DNA of 64,000 nucleotides. Origin: Gammaproteobacteria bacterium. Its GTDB lineage: Bacteria > Pseudomonadota > Gammaproteobacteria > Steroidobacterales > Steroidobacteraceae. The notes beneath the pieces were generated by a model. It made no database searches. It saw only the letters and a list, made by a program, of their open reading frames with translations, and was not told the DNA's origin. The stretch spans positions 23,363 to 87,362 of the forward strand of contig PKWJ01000054.1 in assembly GCA_003132025.1 (NCBI GenBank), in the 5' to 3' direction. The position numbers and the translations under genes are program-made. Positions 10,494-18,006 of the stretch are shown here, piece by piece (position 1 is the first letter of the stretch; every line of letters starts with the position of its first letter).

Positions 10494-11659
10494 TGCCGGC
10501 CCGGGATAATGCCTGGAGCGACCCCGAAGGCGGTGGTGCCGGGGCCGCCCGCCGCCGGGACGCCAAAACCGGCCGGCGCGCCGGTGTCGGCCGGGCCGGG
10601 GCGATTGGGGCCGAGGCTACTTTGACTGCCCGACACTGGATCGAAGATTGAACCGCGCGGAATCGCGACGCCCAGCAGCGCATCGGCGATGCTCGGCTCG
10701 GGCGCCGGGGCGCGAATCGACTGCGCGATGGCGCGCACGGTATCCGGCGGCACTTCCCCGACCGCCGTGACGCGGTACCCCTGCACAACGGTGGAGTAGG
10801 CTGAGGACGAGCCGATGGTGGCGGCATCGTCACTGACCTGCTCGGCGCGCTGGCCGCGGCCGATCTCGACGAATACCGACACCGCCGCCAGCCCGTCGCT
10901 GAACACCAGGTGTTCTACCGGGCCACTGTGCAACACCTGCCGGGCGCTCACCGTCATGCGAAATCCCGGCGGCAGCGCGCTCGGCTCCCAGGACACCGAC
11001 AGGCCGTGCGATTCCACCGGATCGTCCAGGTGCTGCGCCCAGCGGTAGTTGCGGGCGTCGACCGCCGGCTCGAGTTCGCCTTTGGCAATATGCGCCGGCA
11101 AGCGCAGGTCGGTGAACACGATCTGCTCGAGCACCTGGCCCTGTCCGTTGCGCAGCTGCGTCTTGAGCGGCATGGCTGTCGCCTCGTCGATCCACACCCG
11201 GTAGCCGTAGCGCATCTGGTCCATCGGCGTCACCGCGATCACGCGCGCATCGCGACCCGAGACGCGCATCTTCTGCAATTCGGTGATCCGGTACAGGCCG
11301 GCCGACATGGCGTCGATGTGCGGCAGGCCGCCGAGCAGCAGTCGAGCCTCGCTGGCCCGTTCCACCAGCACCGTGCGCTGATCGGGCAGGTAGCAGAGCA
11401 GCTGGCTGCCCTTGCGGATGAATTCCCGACCCGAGCCGTCCATCGACAGCAGCCGCTCGGACACACCGTCGCTGCCGACGCGGTGGATCACGCGCAGCGT
11501 TTCGGTCTCGCCGGCATGTTCATGGACGAACACGCCCTCGTAATTACGCGTCGCCAGTGCCCGGTCGGTCCGGGCCAGCCAGTCGGCCGGGGTTTCGTCG
11601 GCGACGCAGATCGCGGCACCGGCCAGCAGCGTCAGGCAGCTGCCGGCGGCCCAAAGCAT
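10490..11659 (-). CDS. rseB: sigma-E regulatory protein RseB (MucB)
   Basis: RseB is a periplasmic protein that binds the anti-sigma factor RseA and shields it from proteolysis until envelope stress (mislocalised lipopolysaccharide or outer-membrane proteins) is sensed. The two-domain fold is recognisable from WLARTDRALATRNYEGVFVH near the mature N-terminus and from the second domain with LSVSWEPSALPPGF. I chose ATG at 11659 (389 residues) because MLWAAGSCLTLLAGAAIC then forms a clean signal peptide and the gap to rseA is about 20 nt. ATG at 11713 would overlap rseA by 35 nt. E. coli RseB is 318 long; here a Gly/Pro-rich tail of about 70 residues is added after the conserved domain. Confidence 0.88.
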   Translation of the reverse strand: MLWAAGSCLTLLAGAAICVADETPADWLARTDRALATRNYEGVFVHEHAGETETLRVIHRVGSDGVSERLLSMDGSGREFIRKGSQLLCYLPDQRTVLVERASEARLLLGGLPHIDAMSAGLYRITELQKMRVSGRDARVIAVTPMDQMRYGYRVWIDEATAMPLKTQLRNGQGQVLEQIVFTDLRLPAHIAKGELEPAVDARNYRWAQHLDDPVESHGLSVSWEPSALPPGFRMTVSARQVLHSGPVEHLVFSDGLAAVSVFVEIGRGQRAEQVSDDAATIGSSSAYSTVVQGYRVTAVGEVPPDTVRAIAQSIRAPAPEPSIADALLGVAIPRGSIFDPVSGSQSSLGPNRPGPADTGAPAGFGVPAAGGPGTTAFGVAPGIIPGRH

Positions 11660-11678
11660 CGCCGCAGCAGTAGGCCGT

Positions 11679-12428
11679 TTAACGGCTCGCAGTTGGCGCG
11701 GCGGTGGTCGCATCGAATGCAGCTGCCGGGAAGCTTGCCGGCACACCGGCGGCGGTTGCGCCGGGCGATGCGTTGTCCGCTGCATCCTCGTTGCTCACCA
11801 GCGCGGACAACAGATTGCGCCGCATCAGCGGCGTGGAATATTCGCTGTGGGCGACGATGAGATCGGCCAGCTCGGTGCGCAACGCGGTATTGCCGCTCGC
11901 CATGCTGACCGGGGTGACGTAACTGACCGGCTCGCTATTGCCGCTGCGGCGTACCGCCGCGAGGCTCGGAGCCGCGCCGACATGCGCCAGGGTGGCGAGC
12001 ACCTGCCGGCTTGCCATGGGCGCCCGGGGCGGCGCGCCGCCTGGCGTGCCGGTTCCGGTCAGCGCCTGCGCCACCGTGCCCGAGCCAAGATCGATCGCGG
12101 CACCGCGCAGCAGCGAAATCGACACGCCTGCCACCGTCACCACCAGCGAGGCCGACAAGGCCGCGCTCATCAGTATCTTGCGGCCGCGCGCCAGGCGCGG
12201 TTTGTCTTCGGTGCCGCGCAGCGCGGCGCTTACGCGTCGTGCAAAGCCACTGGGGGCGGTCGCGACCGGCTCCGAGCGCATCGCGGCGCCGATCAGGGCG
12301 TAGCGCGACCAGCGTGCCCGCAGAATCTCATCGCGATCGATACGCCGCGACAGCAGCTCGCATTCGGTGGCCGGCAACTCGCCGTCGAACATCGCCGACA
12401 GCTGGCTTTCTACTTCATCCTGGATCAC
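11679..12428 (-). CDS. rseA: anti-sigma-E factor RseA
   Basis: A 249-residue single-pass inner-membrane anti-sigma factor. The cytoplasmic N-terminus (ESQLSAMFDGELPATECELL) matches the RseA N-terminal family that binds RpoE. A membrane segment follows near residues 85-105 (LMSAALSASLVVTVAGVSI), and the rest is a low-complexity Ala/Thr-rich periplasmic part where RseB would bind. It overlaps rpoE by 4 nt, so sigma factor and anti-sigma are translationally coupled. Full-length RseA is usually about 200-220 residues, so the periplasmic tail is somewhat long. Confidence 0.88.
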   Translation of the reverse strand: MIQDEVESQLSAMFDGELPATECELLSRRIDRDEILRARWSRYALIGAAMRSEPVATAPSGFARRVSAALRGTEDKPRLARGRKILMSAALSASLVVTVAGVSISLLRGAAIDLGSGTVAQALTGTGTPGGAPPRAPMASRQVLATLAHVGAAPSLAAVRRSGNSEPVSYVTPVSMASGNTALRTELADLIVAHSEYSTPLMRRNLLSALVSNEDAADNASPGATAAGVPASFPAAAFDATTAAPTASR

Positions 12429-13033
12429 ACCAGCTCCTCCGTCCGACCCAAGCCGCCGTCAAACACCTCGCGCAACCGCCGGTCGATCGCCTCGCGGGCG
12501 CGAAAGATCCTGGAGCGCACGGTACCGACCGGACAATCCATCGACGCCGCGATCTCCTCATAGCTCATGCCCTCCAGTTCGCGCAGCACGATGGCGGTGC
12601 GCAGATCTTCGGGCAGCTGCTCGATGGCGTGATTGACGGTATCGCGGATCTCTTCGGTCAGCGCCAGCCCTTCCGGGGTTTCTGGATCCTTCAGCCGGCT
12701 CACCATACCCGACGACTCATCGCTATTCTGCAAATCAAGTTCGTAGCTCACGGGGTTGCGCTCGCGGGCAGCCAGGGCGTTCTTGGCCGTATTGATGGCG
12801 ATGCGATACAGCCAGGTGTAAAAGGCGCTGTCACCGCGGAACTGCGGCAGTGCCCGGTAGGCTTTGACGAATGCCTCCTGGGCCACGTCCTCCGCATCCG
12901 CCGGGTTGCGCAGATAGCGCATGACCAGCTTCACCACCTTGTGTTGGTACTTGAGCACCAGCAGGTCGTAGGCGCCACGCTCGCCGCGCTGCACCCGCCG
13001 CACCAGGCTCAAGTCACTCGCATCGGGACCCAT
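12425..13033 (-). CDS. rpoE: RNA polymerase sigma factor RpoE (AlgU)
   Basis: An ECF sigma factor that directs the envelope-stress response. Region 2 is visible as YDLLVLKYQHKVVKLVMRY and EDVAQEAFVKAYRAL; region 4 as EGMSYEEIAASMDCPVGTV with the helix-turn-helix. The start is ATG at 13033 (MGPDASDLSLVRRV), giving 202 residues, close to E. coli RpoE (191). An upstream GTG/ATG extension is rejected because a sigma-E-type promoter lies at 13080-13106, inside it. RpoE would transcribe its own operon from there. Confidence 0.94.
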   Translation of the reverse strand: MGPDASDLSLVRRVQRGERGAYDLLVLKYQHKVVKLVMRYLRNPADAEDVAQEAFVKAYRALPQFRGDSAFYTWLYRIAINTAKNALAARERNPVSYELDLQNSDESSGMVSRLKDPETPEGLALTEEIRDTVNHAIEQLPEDLRTAIVLRELEGMSYEEIAASMDCPVGTVRSRIFRAREAIDRRLREVFDGGLGRTEELV

Positions 13034-13079
13034 TGGCAATCCTGTCGTCGCATTGCCAGGTCGTCCGTCAACGACCTGA

Positions 13080-13106
13080 ATAGACTCAATACCGTACTGG
13101 AAGTTC
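13080..13106 (-). promoter_or_regulatory. sigma-E-type promoter of rpoE
   Basis: Read on the minus strand, GAACTT (13101-13106) is followed after exactly 16 nt by TCTAT (13080-13084). This resembles the ECF sigma-E promoter consensus (GAACTT, about 16 nt, TCTGA). It would start transcription near 13073, about 40 nt before the rpoE ATG at 13033. Autoregulation of rpoE by RpoE is the rule in relatives, so location and sequence agree. Confidence 0.68.
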
Positions 13107-13144
13107 TTCGGTCGGAGTCTATCAGCTGCAGCAGACATGGGGGC

Positions 13145-13504
13145 TTAGGACCGCTCAGCGGTGCCGCCAGGCACCAACATGACTTGGAGCGCAGGCCCGG
13201 GGGGAAGGTTCCCATCCTGCACCGCGGTCGACATAATCCGGCTATCACCCCGGATGCACTCAATTAACGCCGCCAGATCGGCCCGCTCCGGGCACTGTCC
13301 GCCCAGCAGGTAGCGCGCCAGCAGCGGGTCCGGCAGCTCGAGCAGGGCCTCAAACTGGCGGCGCTGGTCGTCGCTGGCCTGCTCGAACCGCGTGTCCAGC
13401 CAGCCGGCCAGCAGCAGATCGAGCTCCTTCATGCCGCGGCGGCAGCGCCAGGCCATCCTCGGGCGGTCGGCAGCCGGAGCGTGCCTGATCAGGGCATCGT
13501 CCAT
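13145..13504 (-). CDS. sdhE: succinate dehydrogenase FAD assembly factor SdhE
   Basis: SdhE helps attach FAD covalently to SdhA. The defining RGMKELDLLL motif (RGxxE) is present at residues 23-32, followed by the small helical bundle (FEQASDDQRRQFEALLELPDPLLARYLL). The full 119 residues are longer than the E. coli protein (88) because of N- and C-terminal extensions. It starts 1 nt after sdhB, which fits co-translation with the complex it matures. The next gene, rpoE, has its own promoter. Confidence 0.9.
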   Translation of the reverse strand: MDDALIRHAPAADRPRMAWRCRRGMKELDLLLAGWLDTRFEQASDDQRRQFEALLELPDPLLARYLLGGQCPERADLAALIECIRGDSRIMSTAVQDGNLPPGPALQVMLVPGGTAERS

Positions 13505-13505
13505 T

Positions 13506-14297
13506 TCAGTGCTGGCGGTCGAACAGCATTTTCTTGATGGCGCCGATCGCCTTGGCCGGGTTCAGGTCCTTCGGACACGCCTCGGTGCAGTTCATGATGG
13601 TGTGACAACGGTACAGCCGGAAAGGATCCTCAAGCGCATCAAGCCGCTCGCCGGTTGCCTCGTCGCGACTGTCGACGATCCAGCGATAGGCGGCCAGCAG
13701 TGCCGCCGGGCCGAGGTAGCGCTCCGAATTCCACCAATAACTCGGGCACGCAGTGGAACAGCAGGCGCACAGGATGCATGCCGAGGGGCGGTCGATGCGC
13801 TGCTGTTCTTCCTTCGACTGCAGCCGCTCGCGGTCGGGCGGTGGCGGCGTGAGGGTCTGCAGCCACGGCTTCACCGCGGCGTACTGGGCATAGAAATTGG
13901 TCAGGTCGGTCACCAGGTCTTTCAATACCGGCAGGTGCGGCAGCGGATAGATGCTGATGTCACCCCGGCCGAGTTCGTCACAGGTCTTGGTACAGGCGAG
14001 CGTGTTCAGGCCGTTGATATTCATCGCACACGAGCCGCAGATCCCTTCGCGGCACGAGCGCCGCAGCGACAGGGTTGGATCGACCTCGTTTTTTATCTTC
14101 AGCAGCGCATCGAGCACCATCGGACCGCAGCTCGCCATGTCGAGCTGGTAGGTATCGATACGCGGCCGCGCGCCCGAGGCCGGATCAAAGCGGTAGATGC
14201 GAAAGCGCCGTACGTTCTTGACACCGGCCGGCGCGTCGTAGGTTCGACCGGCACTGGTGTCGATGCGCGAATTGCGGGGCAACCTGAATTCAGCCAT
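13506..14297 (-). CDS. sdhB: succinate dehydrogenase iron-sulfur subunit
   Basis: SdhB carries three iron-sulfur clusters that pass electrons from SdhA to quinone. The [2Fe-2S] ligands are in CREGICGSC and LACTKTC. The [4Fe-4S]/[3Fe-4S] ligands are in [16 protein letters not shown] and [17 protein letters not shown]. The start ATG at 14297 (MAEFRLPRN) gives 263 residues, slightly above E. coli (238). It lies 1 nt from sdhA. Confidence 0.96.
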   Translation of the reverse strand: MAEFRLPRNSRIDTSAGRTYDAPAGVKNVRRFRIYRFDPASGARPRIDTYQLDMASCGPMVLDALLKIKNEVDPTLSLRRSCREGICGSCAMNINGLNTLACTKTCDELGRGDISIYPLPHLPVLKDLVTDLTNFYAQYAAVKPWLQTLTPPPPDRERLQSKEEQQRIDRPSACILCACCSTACPSYWWNSERYLGPAALLAAYRWIVDSRDEATGERLDALEDPFRLYRCHTIMNCTEACPKDLNPAKAIGAIKKMLFDRQH

Positions 14298-14298
14298 A

Positions 14299-16083
14299 TC
14301 AGTAAGTCCGTGCCTTGGGCGCGATGACTTCGACTTCGTCGGTGAGCGTATGCATGTGCACCGGTCGGTAGTCGATGCGCGCAGCGCCCTGGGCATCCAC
14401 CCAGCACAGGCTGTGCTTCATCCAGTTGACATCGTCGCGCTGGGGGAAATCCTCCCTGGCATGCGCGCCGCGGCTCTCGCGGCGGTTGGCGGCCGAATGG
14501 ATGGTCGCCACCGCCTGCAGCAGCAGGTTGTGCAGCTCCAGCGTCTCGATCAGGTCGGTGTTCCAGATCAGGCCGCGATCGGAAACTGCCACGTCATCGA
14601 ATGAAGCGAAGGTCTGCGACAGCTTGTCGATGCCCTGCTGCAGCGATTCCCCGGTGCGAAACACCGCCGCGTCCGCCTGCATGATGCGCTGCATCTCCAG
14701 CCGAAGACCCGCGGTGGGTCGCGTACCGCTGGCATAGCGCAGCCGATCCAGGCGCGCCAGCATGCGCTCGACCCCGTCTTTCGGCAGCGCGCGCTGCGTG
14801 TCCCCAGGCCGGATGATCTGGGCGCAGTGGCGCGCCGCCTCGCGGCCAAACACCACCAGGTCGAGCAATGAATTGCTGCCCAGGCGGTTGGCGCCGTGCA
14901 CCGAGACGCAGGCCGCCTCGCCCACCGCCATCAGGCCGGGCACCACCACGTTCGGATCACCGTCCTTCAGCGTCACCACTTCGCCCTGAATGGTGCAGGG
15001 GATACCGCCCATGTTGTAGTGCACTGTGGGCAGGATCGGGATTGGTTCACGGGTCACGTCGACGCCGGCGAAGATGCGCGCCGTGTCCGCGATACCCGGC
15101 AGGCGCTCATGGATCACGGCCGCGCCCAGGTGCTCCAGGTGCAGATAGATGTGGTCCTTGTGCTCGCCGACGCCGCGACCGTCGCGGATCTCGATCGTCT
15201 CGGCGCGGCTGACCACGTCGCGCGACGCCAGATCCTTCGCATTCGGCGCATAGCGCTCCATGAAGCGCTCGCCCAGGGAGTTAGTCAGGTAGCCGCCCTC
15301 CCCGCGCGCGCCTTCGGTGATCAGGCAGCCCGAACCGTAGATGCCGGTCGGGTGGAACTGCACAAATTCCATATCCTGCAGCGGCAGATCCGCGCGCAGC
15401 ACCATGCCGCCGCCGTCGCCGGTACAGGTGTGGGCCGAGGTGCAGGAGAAGTAGGTGCGGCCATAGCCGCCGGTGGCCAGGATGGTCATCTGCGAGCGGA
15501 AGCGATGCAGCTTGCCGTCGGCCAGATCGAGCGCCACCACGCCGCGGCAGGCGCCGTTCTCCATGATCAGGTCGATCGCGAAGTACTCGATGAAGAACTC
15601 GGCCTGGTGGCGGATCGATTGCTGGTAGAGCGTGTGCAGCATGGCGTGGCCGGTGCGATCGGCCGCGGCGCAGGTGCGCTGCGCGATGCCCTTGCCGTAG
15701 TGCGTGGTCATGCCGCCGAACGGGCGCTGGTAGATGCGGCCCTCGTCGGTGCGCGAAAACGGCACGCCGTAGTGTTCCAGTTCGATCACCGCCGCCGGGG
15801 CTTCCTTGCACATGAATTCGATCGCGTCCTGATCGCCCAGCCAGTCCGAGCCCTTGACGGTGTCATACATGTGCCAGCGCCAGTCGTCCTCGCCCATGAT
15901 CCCGAGCGCCGCGCTGATACCACCCTGCGCCGCCACGGTGTGACTGCGGGTGGGGAATACCTTGGTGATGCAGGCGGTCGCCAGGCCGGCCTCCGCCAGG
16001 CCCAGGGTGGCGCGCAGGCCGGCGCCGCCGGCCCCCACCACCACCACGTCATAGGTGTGATCGACGAACTCGTAAGCGCTCAT
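14299..16083 (-). CDS. sdhA: succinate dehydrogenase flavoprotein subunit
   Basis: SdhA oxidises succinate to fumarate with covalently bound FAD. The dinucleotide motif [20 protein letters not shown] is near the start, the FAD-attachment His is in [13 protein letters not shown], and [20 protein letters not shown] is the substrate and active-site region. The start ATG at 16083 ([15 protein letters not shown]) gives 594 residues, the usual length; the open frame upstream is an unrelated translation of sdhD. It overlaps sdhD by 4 nt. Confidence 0.97.
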   Translation of the reverse strand: MSAYEFVDHTYDVVVVGAGGAGLRATLGLAEAGLATACITKVFPTRSHTVAAQGGISAALGIMGEDDWRWHMYDTVKGSDWLGDQDAIEFMCKEAPAAVIELEHYGVPFSRTDEGRIYQRPFGGMTTHYGKGIAQRTCAAADRTGHAMLHTLYQQSIRHQAEFFIEYFAIDLIMENGACRGVVALDLADGKLHRFRSQMTILATGGYGRTYFSCTSAHTCTGDGGGMVLRADLPLQDMEFVQFHPTGIYGSGCLITEGARGEGGYLTNSLGERFMERYAPNAKDLASRDVVSRAETIEIRDGRGVGEHKDHIYLHLEHLGAAVIHERLPGIADTARIFAGVDVTREPIPILPTVHYNMGGIPCTIQGEVVTLKDGDPNVVVPGLMAVGEAACVSVHGANRLGSNSLLDLVVFGREAARHCAQIIRPGDTQRALPKDGVERMLARLDRLRYASGTRPTAGLRLEMQRIMQADAAVFRTGESLQQGIDKLSQTFASFDDVAVSDRGLIWNTDLIETLELHNLLLQAVATIHSAANRRESRGAHAREDFPQRDDVNWMKHSLCWVDAQGAARIDYRPVHMHTLTDEVEVIAPKARTY

Positions 16084-16466
16084 GCGCCGCCCGCAAGCGC
16101 GATGCGCAGCACTGCGTACACGCCGGCCGCCGCCACCAGCACGTGCAGCAACAGCGAGCACAGCAGGGCCAGGGTCCTGGACAGGAAGCCGTGCACGTAA
16201 TCCTCGATCACCACCTGCAGGCCGAGCCACGCATGCCAGGCGGCGATCAGCACCGTCAGTGCCAGCAGCACCGGGTGCAGTCCGGCACCGACCCAGCCGG
16301 TGACGCTCGCGTAGTCAGCCAGCGGCAGCGACAGCAACGCGACCAGCAGCCAGATCGCCAGCGGTGCGAGCGCGATCGCGGTGACCCGCTGTACCACCCA
16401 GTGGCCAACGCCATCACGCGCGCTACCGTGATTTAACGCCCGCGCCAGCGGCGTGCGCAGACTCAT
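16080..16466 (-). CDS. sdhD: succinate dehydrogenase membrane anchor SdhD
   Basis: A 128-residue membrane subunit with three hydrophobic segments (about residues 27-48, 60-82 and 96-122). It anchors SdhAB to the inner membrane and, with SdhC, forms the quinone site and binds haem b. The haem-ligand region is recognisable as [15 protein letters not shown]. The gene order C-D-A-B and the 4-nt overlaps on both sides support the call. Confidence 0.93.
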   Translation of the reverse strand: MSLRTPLARALNHGSARDGVGHWVVQRVTAIALAPLAIWLLVALLSLPLADYASVTGWVGAGLHPVLLALTVLIAAWHAWLGLQVVIEDYVHGFLSRTLALLCSLLLHVLVAAAGVYAVLRIALAGGA

Positions 16467-16855
16467 GCGGCCCCGGCGCTGCGGCCAAAGATCACGTAGA
16501 TGCAGATCGCGGCGCCGATCAGCGTCACGGCAACCACCAGCGCGGCGCTGCGCCGCGCATCCGCACGTTCAAAGCCCCACCCCAGATCCCAGGCGAGGTG
16601 ACGCAGGCCGTTGCAGAAATGGTAGATCAGCGCCGCCGCGGCCAGCGCCGCCAGCAGCTTGCCCGGCAGTGACGTCAGCAGCGGCAGCAGCGCCGCGTAG
16701 GCATCGGCGCCCAGGCTGGCGCTGAGAAGCCACGCCACCAAACCGAGCAGGGCGAGCGCCAATGCCACACCGGTAATCCGGTGCAGGATCGACAGCGTCA
16801 TCGTATAGGCCCATCGGTACACCGTGATATGCGGTGACAACGGCCGCTCAGCCAT
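16463..16855 (-). CDS. sdhC: succinate dehydrogenase cytochrome b556 subunit SdhC
   Basis: A 130-residue membrane subunit. The RPLSPHITVYRW signature at the N-terminus is typical, then SILHRITGVALAL (quinone/haem-facing region) and YHFCNGLRHLAWD with the haem-ligand His. Three membrane segments are visible. It overlaps sdhD by 4 nt and follows the DUF1674 gene by 12 nt. Confidence 0.95.
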   Translation of the reverse strand: MAERPLSPHITVYRWAYTMTLSILHRITGVALALALLGLVAWLLSASLGADAYAALLPLLTSLPGKLLAALAAAALIYHFCNGLRHLAWDLGWGFERADARRSAALVVAVTLIGAAICIYVIFGRSAGAA

Positions 16856-16867
16856 GCCTACTCCCGA

Positions 16868-17068
16868 TCAAAAATCGATGCAGCGCCCGCCCTTTTCCCA
16901 GTCGCCAAAGCGGGTCGGATCCGGACCTGGCGGCCGATTCAGCCGCGCCGGCGCGGGCGGCGACGACGCCGATGGCGCGAGCGCAGGCTCAGGCACAGGC
17001 CGTCCCGAGCCTGCGTCGTTCGCTGTATGCTCACTCGACGCCACAGGCCCTGCTGTAGAAACCGGCAT
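16868..17068 (-). CDS. DUF1674 / SDHAF4-like succinate dehydrogenase assembly protein
   Basis: A short protein (66 residues from ATG 17068, or 80 from GTG 17110) with a low-complexity Pro/Ala-rich start and the C-terminal signature DPTRFGDWEKGGRCIDF. That ending defines the DUF1674 family, whose mitochondrial member SDHAF4/Sdh8 protects flavinylated SdhA before it joins SdhB. The gene lies 12 nt upstream of sdhC in the same direction, so it heads the sdh operon. Function by family and position is a good inference; nothing more is visible in the sequence. The start codon is uncertain. Confidence 0.78.
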   Translation of the reverse strand: MPVSTAGPVASSEHTANDAGSGRPVPEPALAPSASSPPAPARLNRPPGPDPTRFGDWEKGGRCIDF

Positions 17069-17136
17069 GGCGGCAAGTGTGCCAGAATTGGCTATCACCG
17101 ACCACCGCACGACCGCGGCGAAATAGGGCTCTTGCG

Positions 17137-18006
17137 ATGTACCAGCCCGGCTCCGTGTGCGTGCTCGACGATCTAGGTACGCTGCGATTCAGCGGCGCCG
17201 ACGCCGGGAAATTCCTCCAGGGACAGTTGTCGAACGACGTGTCGGCGTTGTCGGCGACCGCGCTGCTGCGCGCCGGCCTGCACAACCCGCAGGGACGTAC
17301 GCTGGCGCTGCTGTGGCTCATAGCCGCCGATGGCGGTGATGTCCTCGCGCTGCTGCCGCGCGAGTTGCTGGACGCGATCGCCTCGCAGCTGCGGCGTTAC
17401 GTGCTGCGCGCCAAGCTCACGATCAGCGACAACAGTGCGCAACAGCGCATCTACGGCCTGGCTGCACCCGACGCCTGCCCGGCGGCCGCCGGGCGGCGCA
17501 TCGCCTACGGCGCGCGCGACCAGCAGCGCATGCTGCTGCTGCAGAGCGCCGCCGACCCGGAGCCGCAAGGTCCCACGATGTCGCGCGCTCAATGGCGCGC
17601 TCTGGACATCGCCGCCGGGCTGGCGCAGGTCTACGGCGCCACCTCGGGCCAGTTCGTGGCGCAGATGCTCAACCTCGACTGCATCGATGCCATCTCGTTC
17701 ACCAAGGGCTGCTACACCGGCCAGGAGGTGATCGCGCGCGCGCACTACCGCGGCCGCATCAAGCGCCGGCTGCAGCGCTTCGCCAGCCGCGCCGCGCCAC
17801 ACCTGGCCGCAGGCGATAGTGGTCGCCTGGACGATGGACGCAGTTTTCGGGTGGTCGAGGCGGTGGCGCAGGCGGATGGCGGCTGCGAGTTTCTGGCGGT
17901 GGCGGCGCTGCCCGGCGCGACGGCGGAGCCGGATGAGGGCGGGCTGGCGCCGGTCGAGGGGCTGCCGTACAGCACGTTGCCGTTGCCGTACGCGCTGCCG
18001 GAATAG
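17137..18006 (+). CDS. ygfZ: folate-binding protein YgfZ
   Basis: YgfZ is a GcvT-like tetrahydrofolate-binding protein that supports iron-sulfur enzyme assembly. The defining KGCYTGQEVIAR motif with its conserved Cys is present near residue 190. ATG at 17137 is preferred (289 residues), with an AGGG stretch about 8 nt upstream. It is divergent from the sdh operon; the pairing makes sense because SdhB is an iron-sulfur protein. Its stop (TAG, 18004-18006) abuts the stop of the following convergent gene with no base between them. Confidence 0.9.
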   Translation: MYQPGSVCVLDDLGTLRFSGADAGKFLQGQLSNDVSALSATALLRAGLHNPQGRTLALLWLIAADGGDVLALLPRELLDAIASQLRRYVLRAKLTISDNSAQQRIYGLAAPDACPAAAGRRIAYGARDQQRMLLLQSAADPEPQGPTMSRAQWRALDIAAGLAQVYGATSGQFVAQMLNLDCIDAISFTKGCYTGQEVIARAHYRGRIKRRLQRFASRAAPHLAAGDSGRLDDGRSFRVVEAVAQADGGCEFLAVAALPGATAEPDEGGLAPVEGLPYSTLPLPYALPE

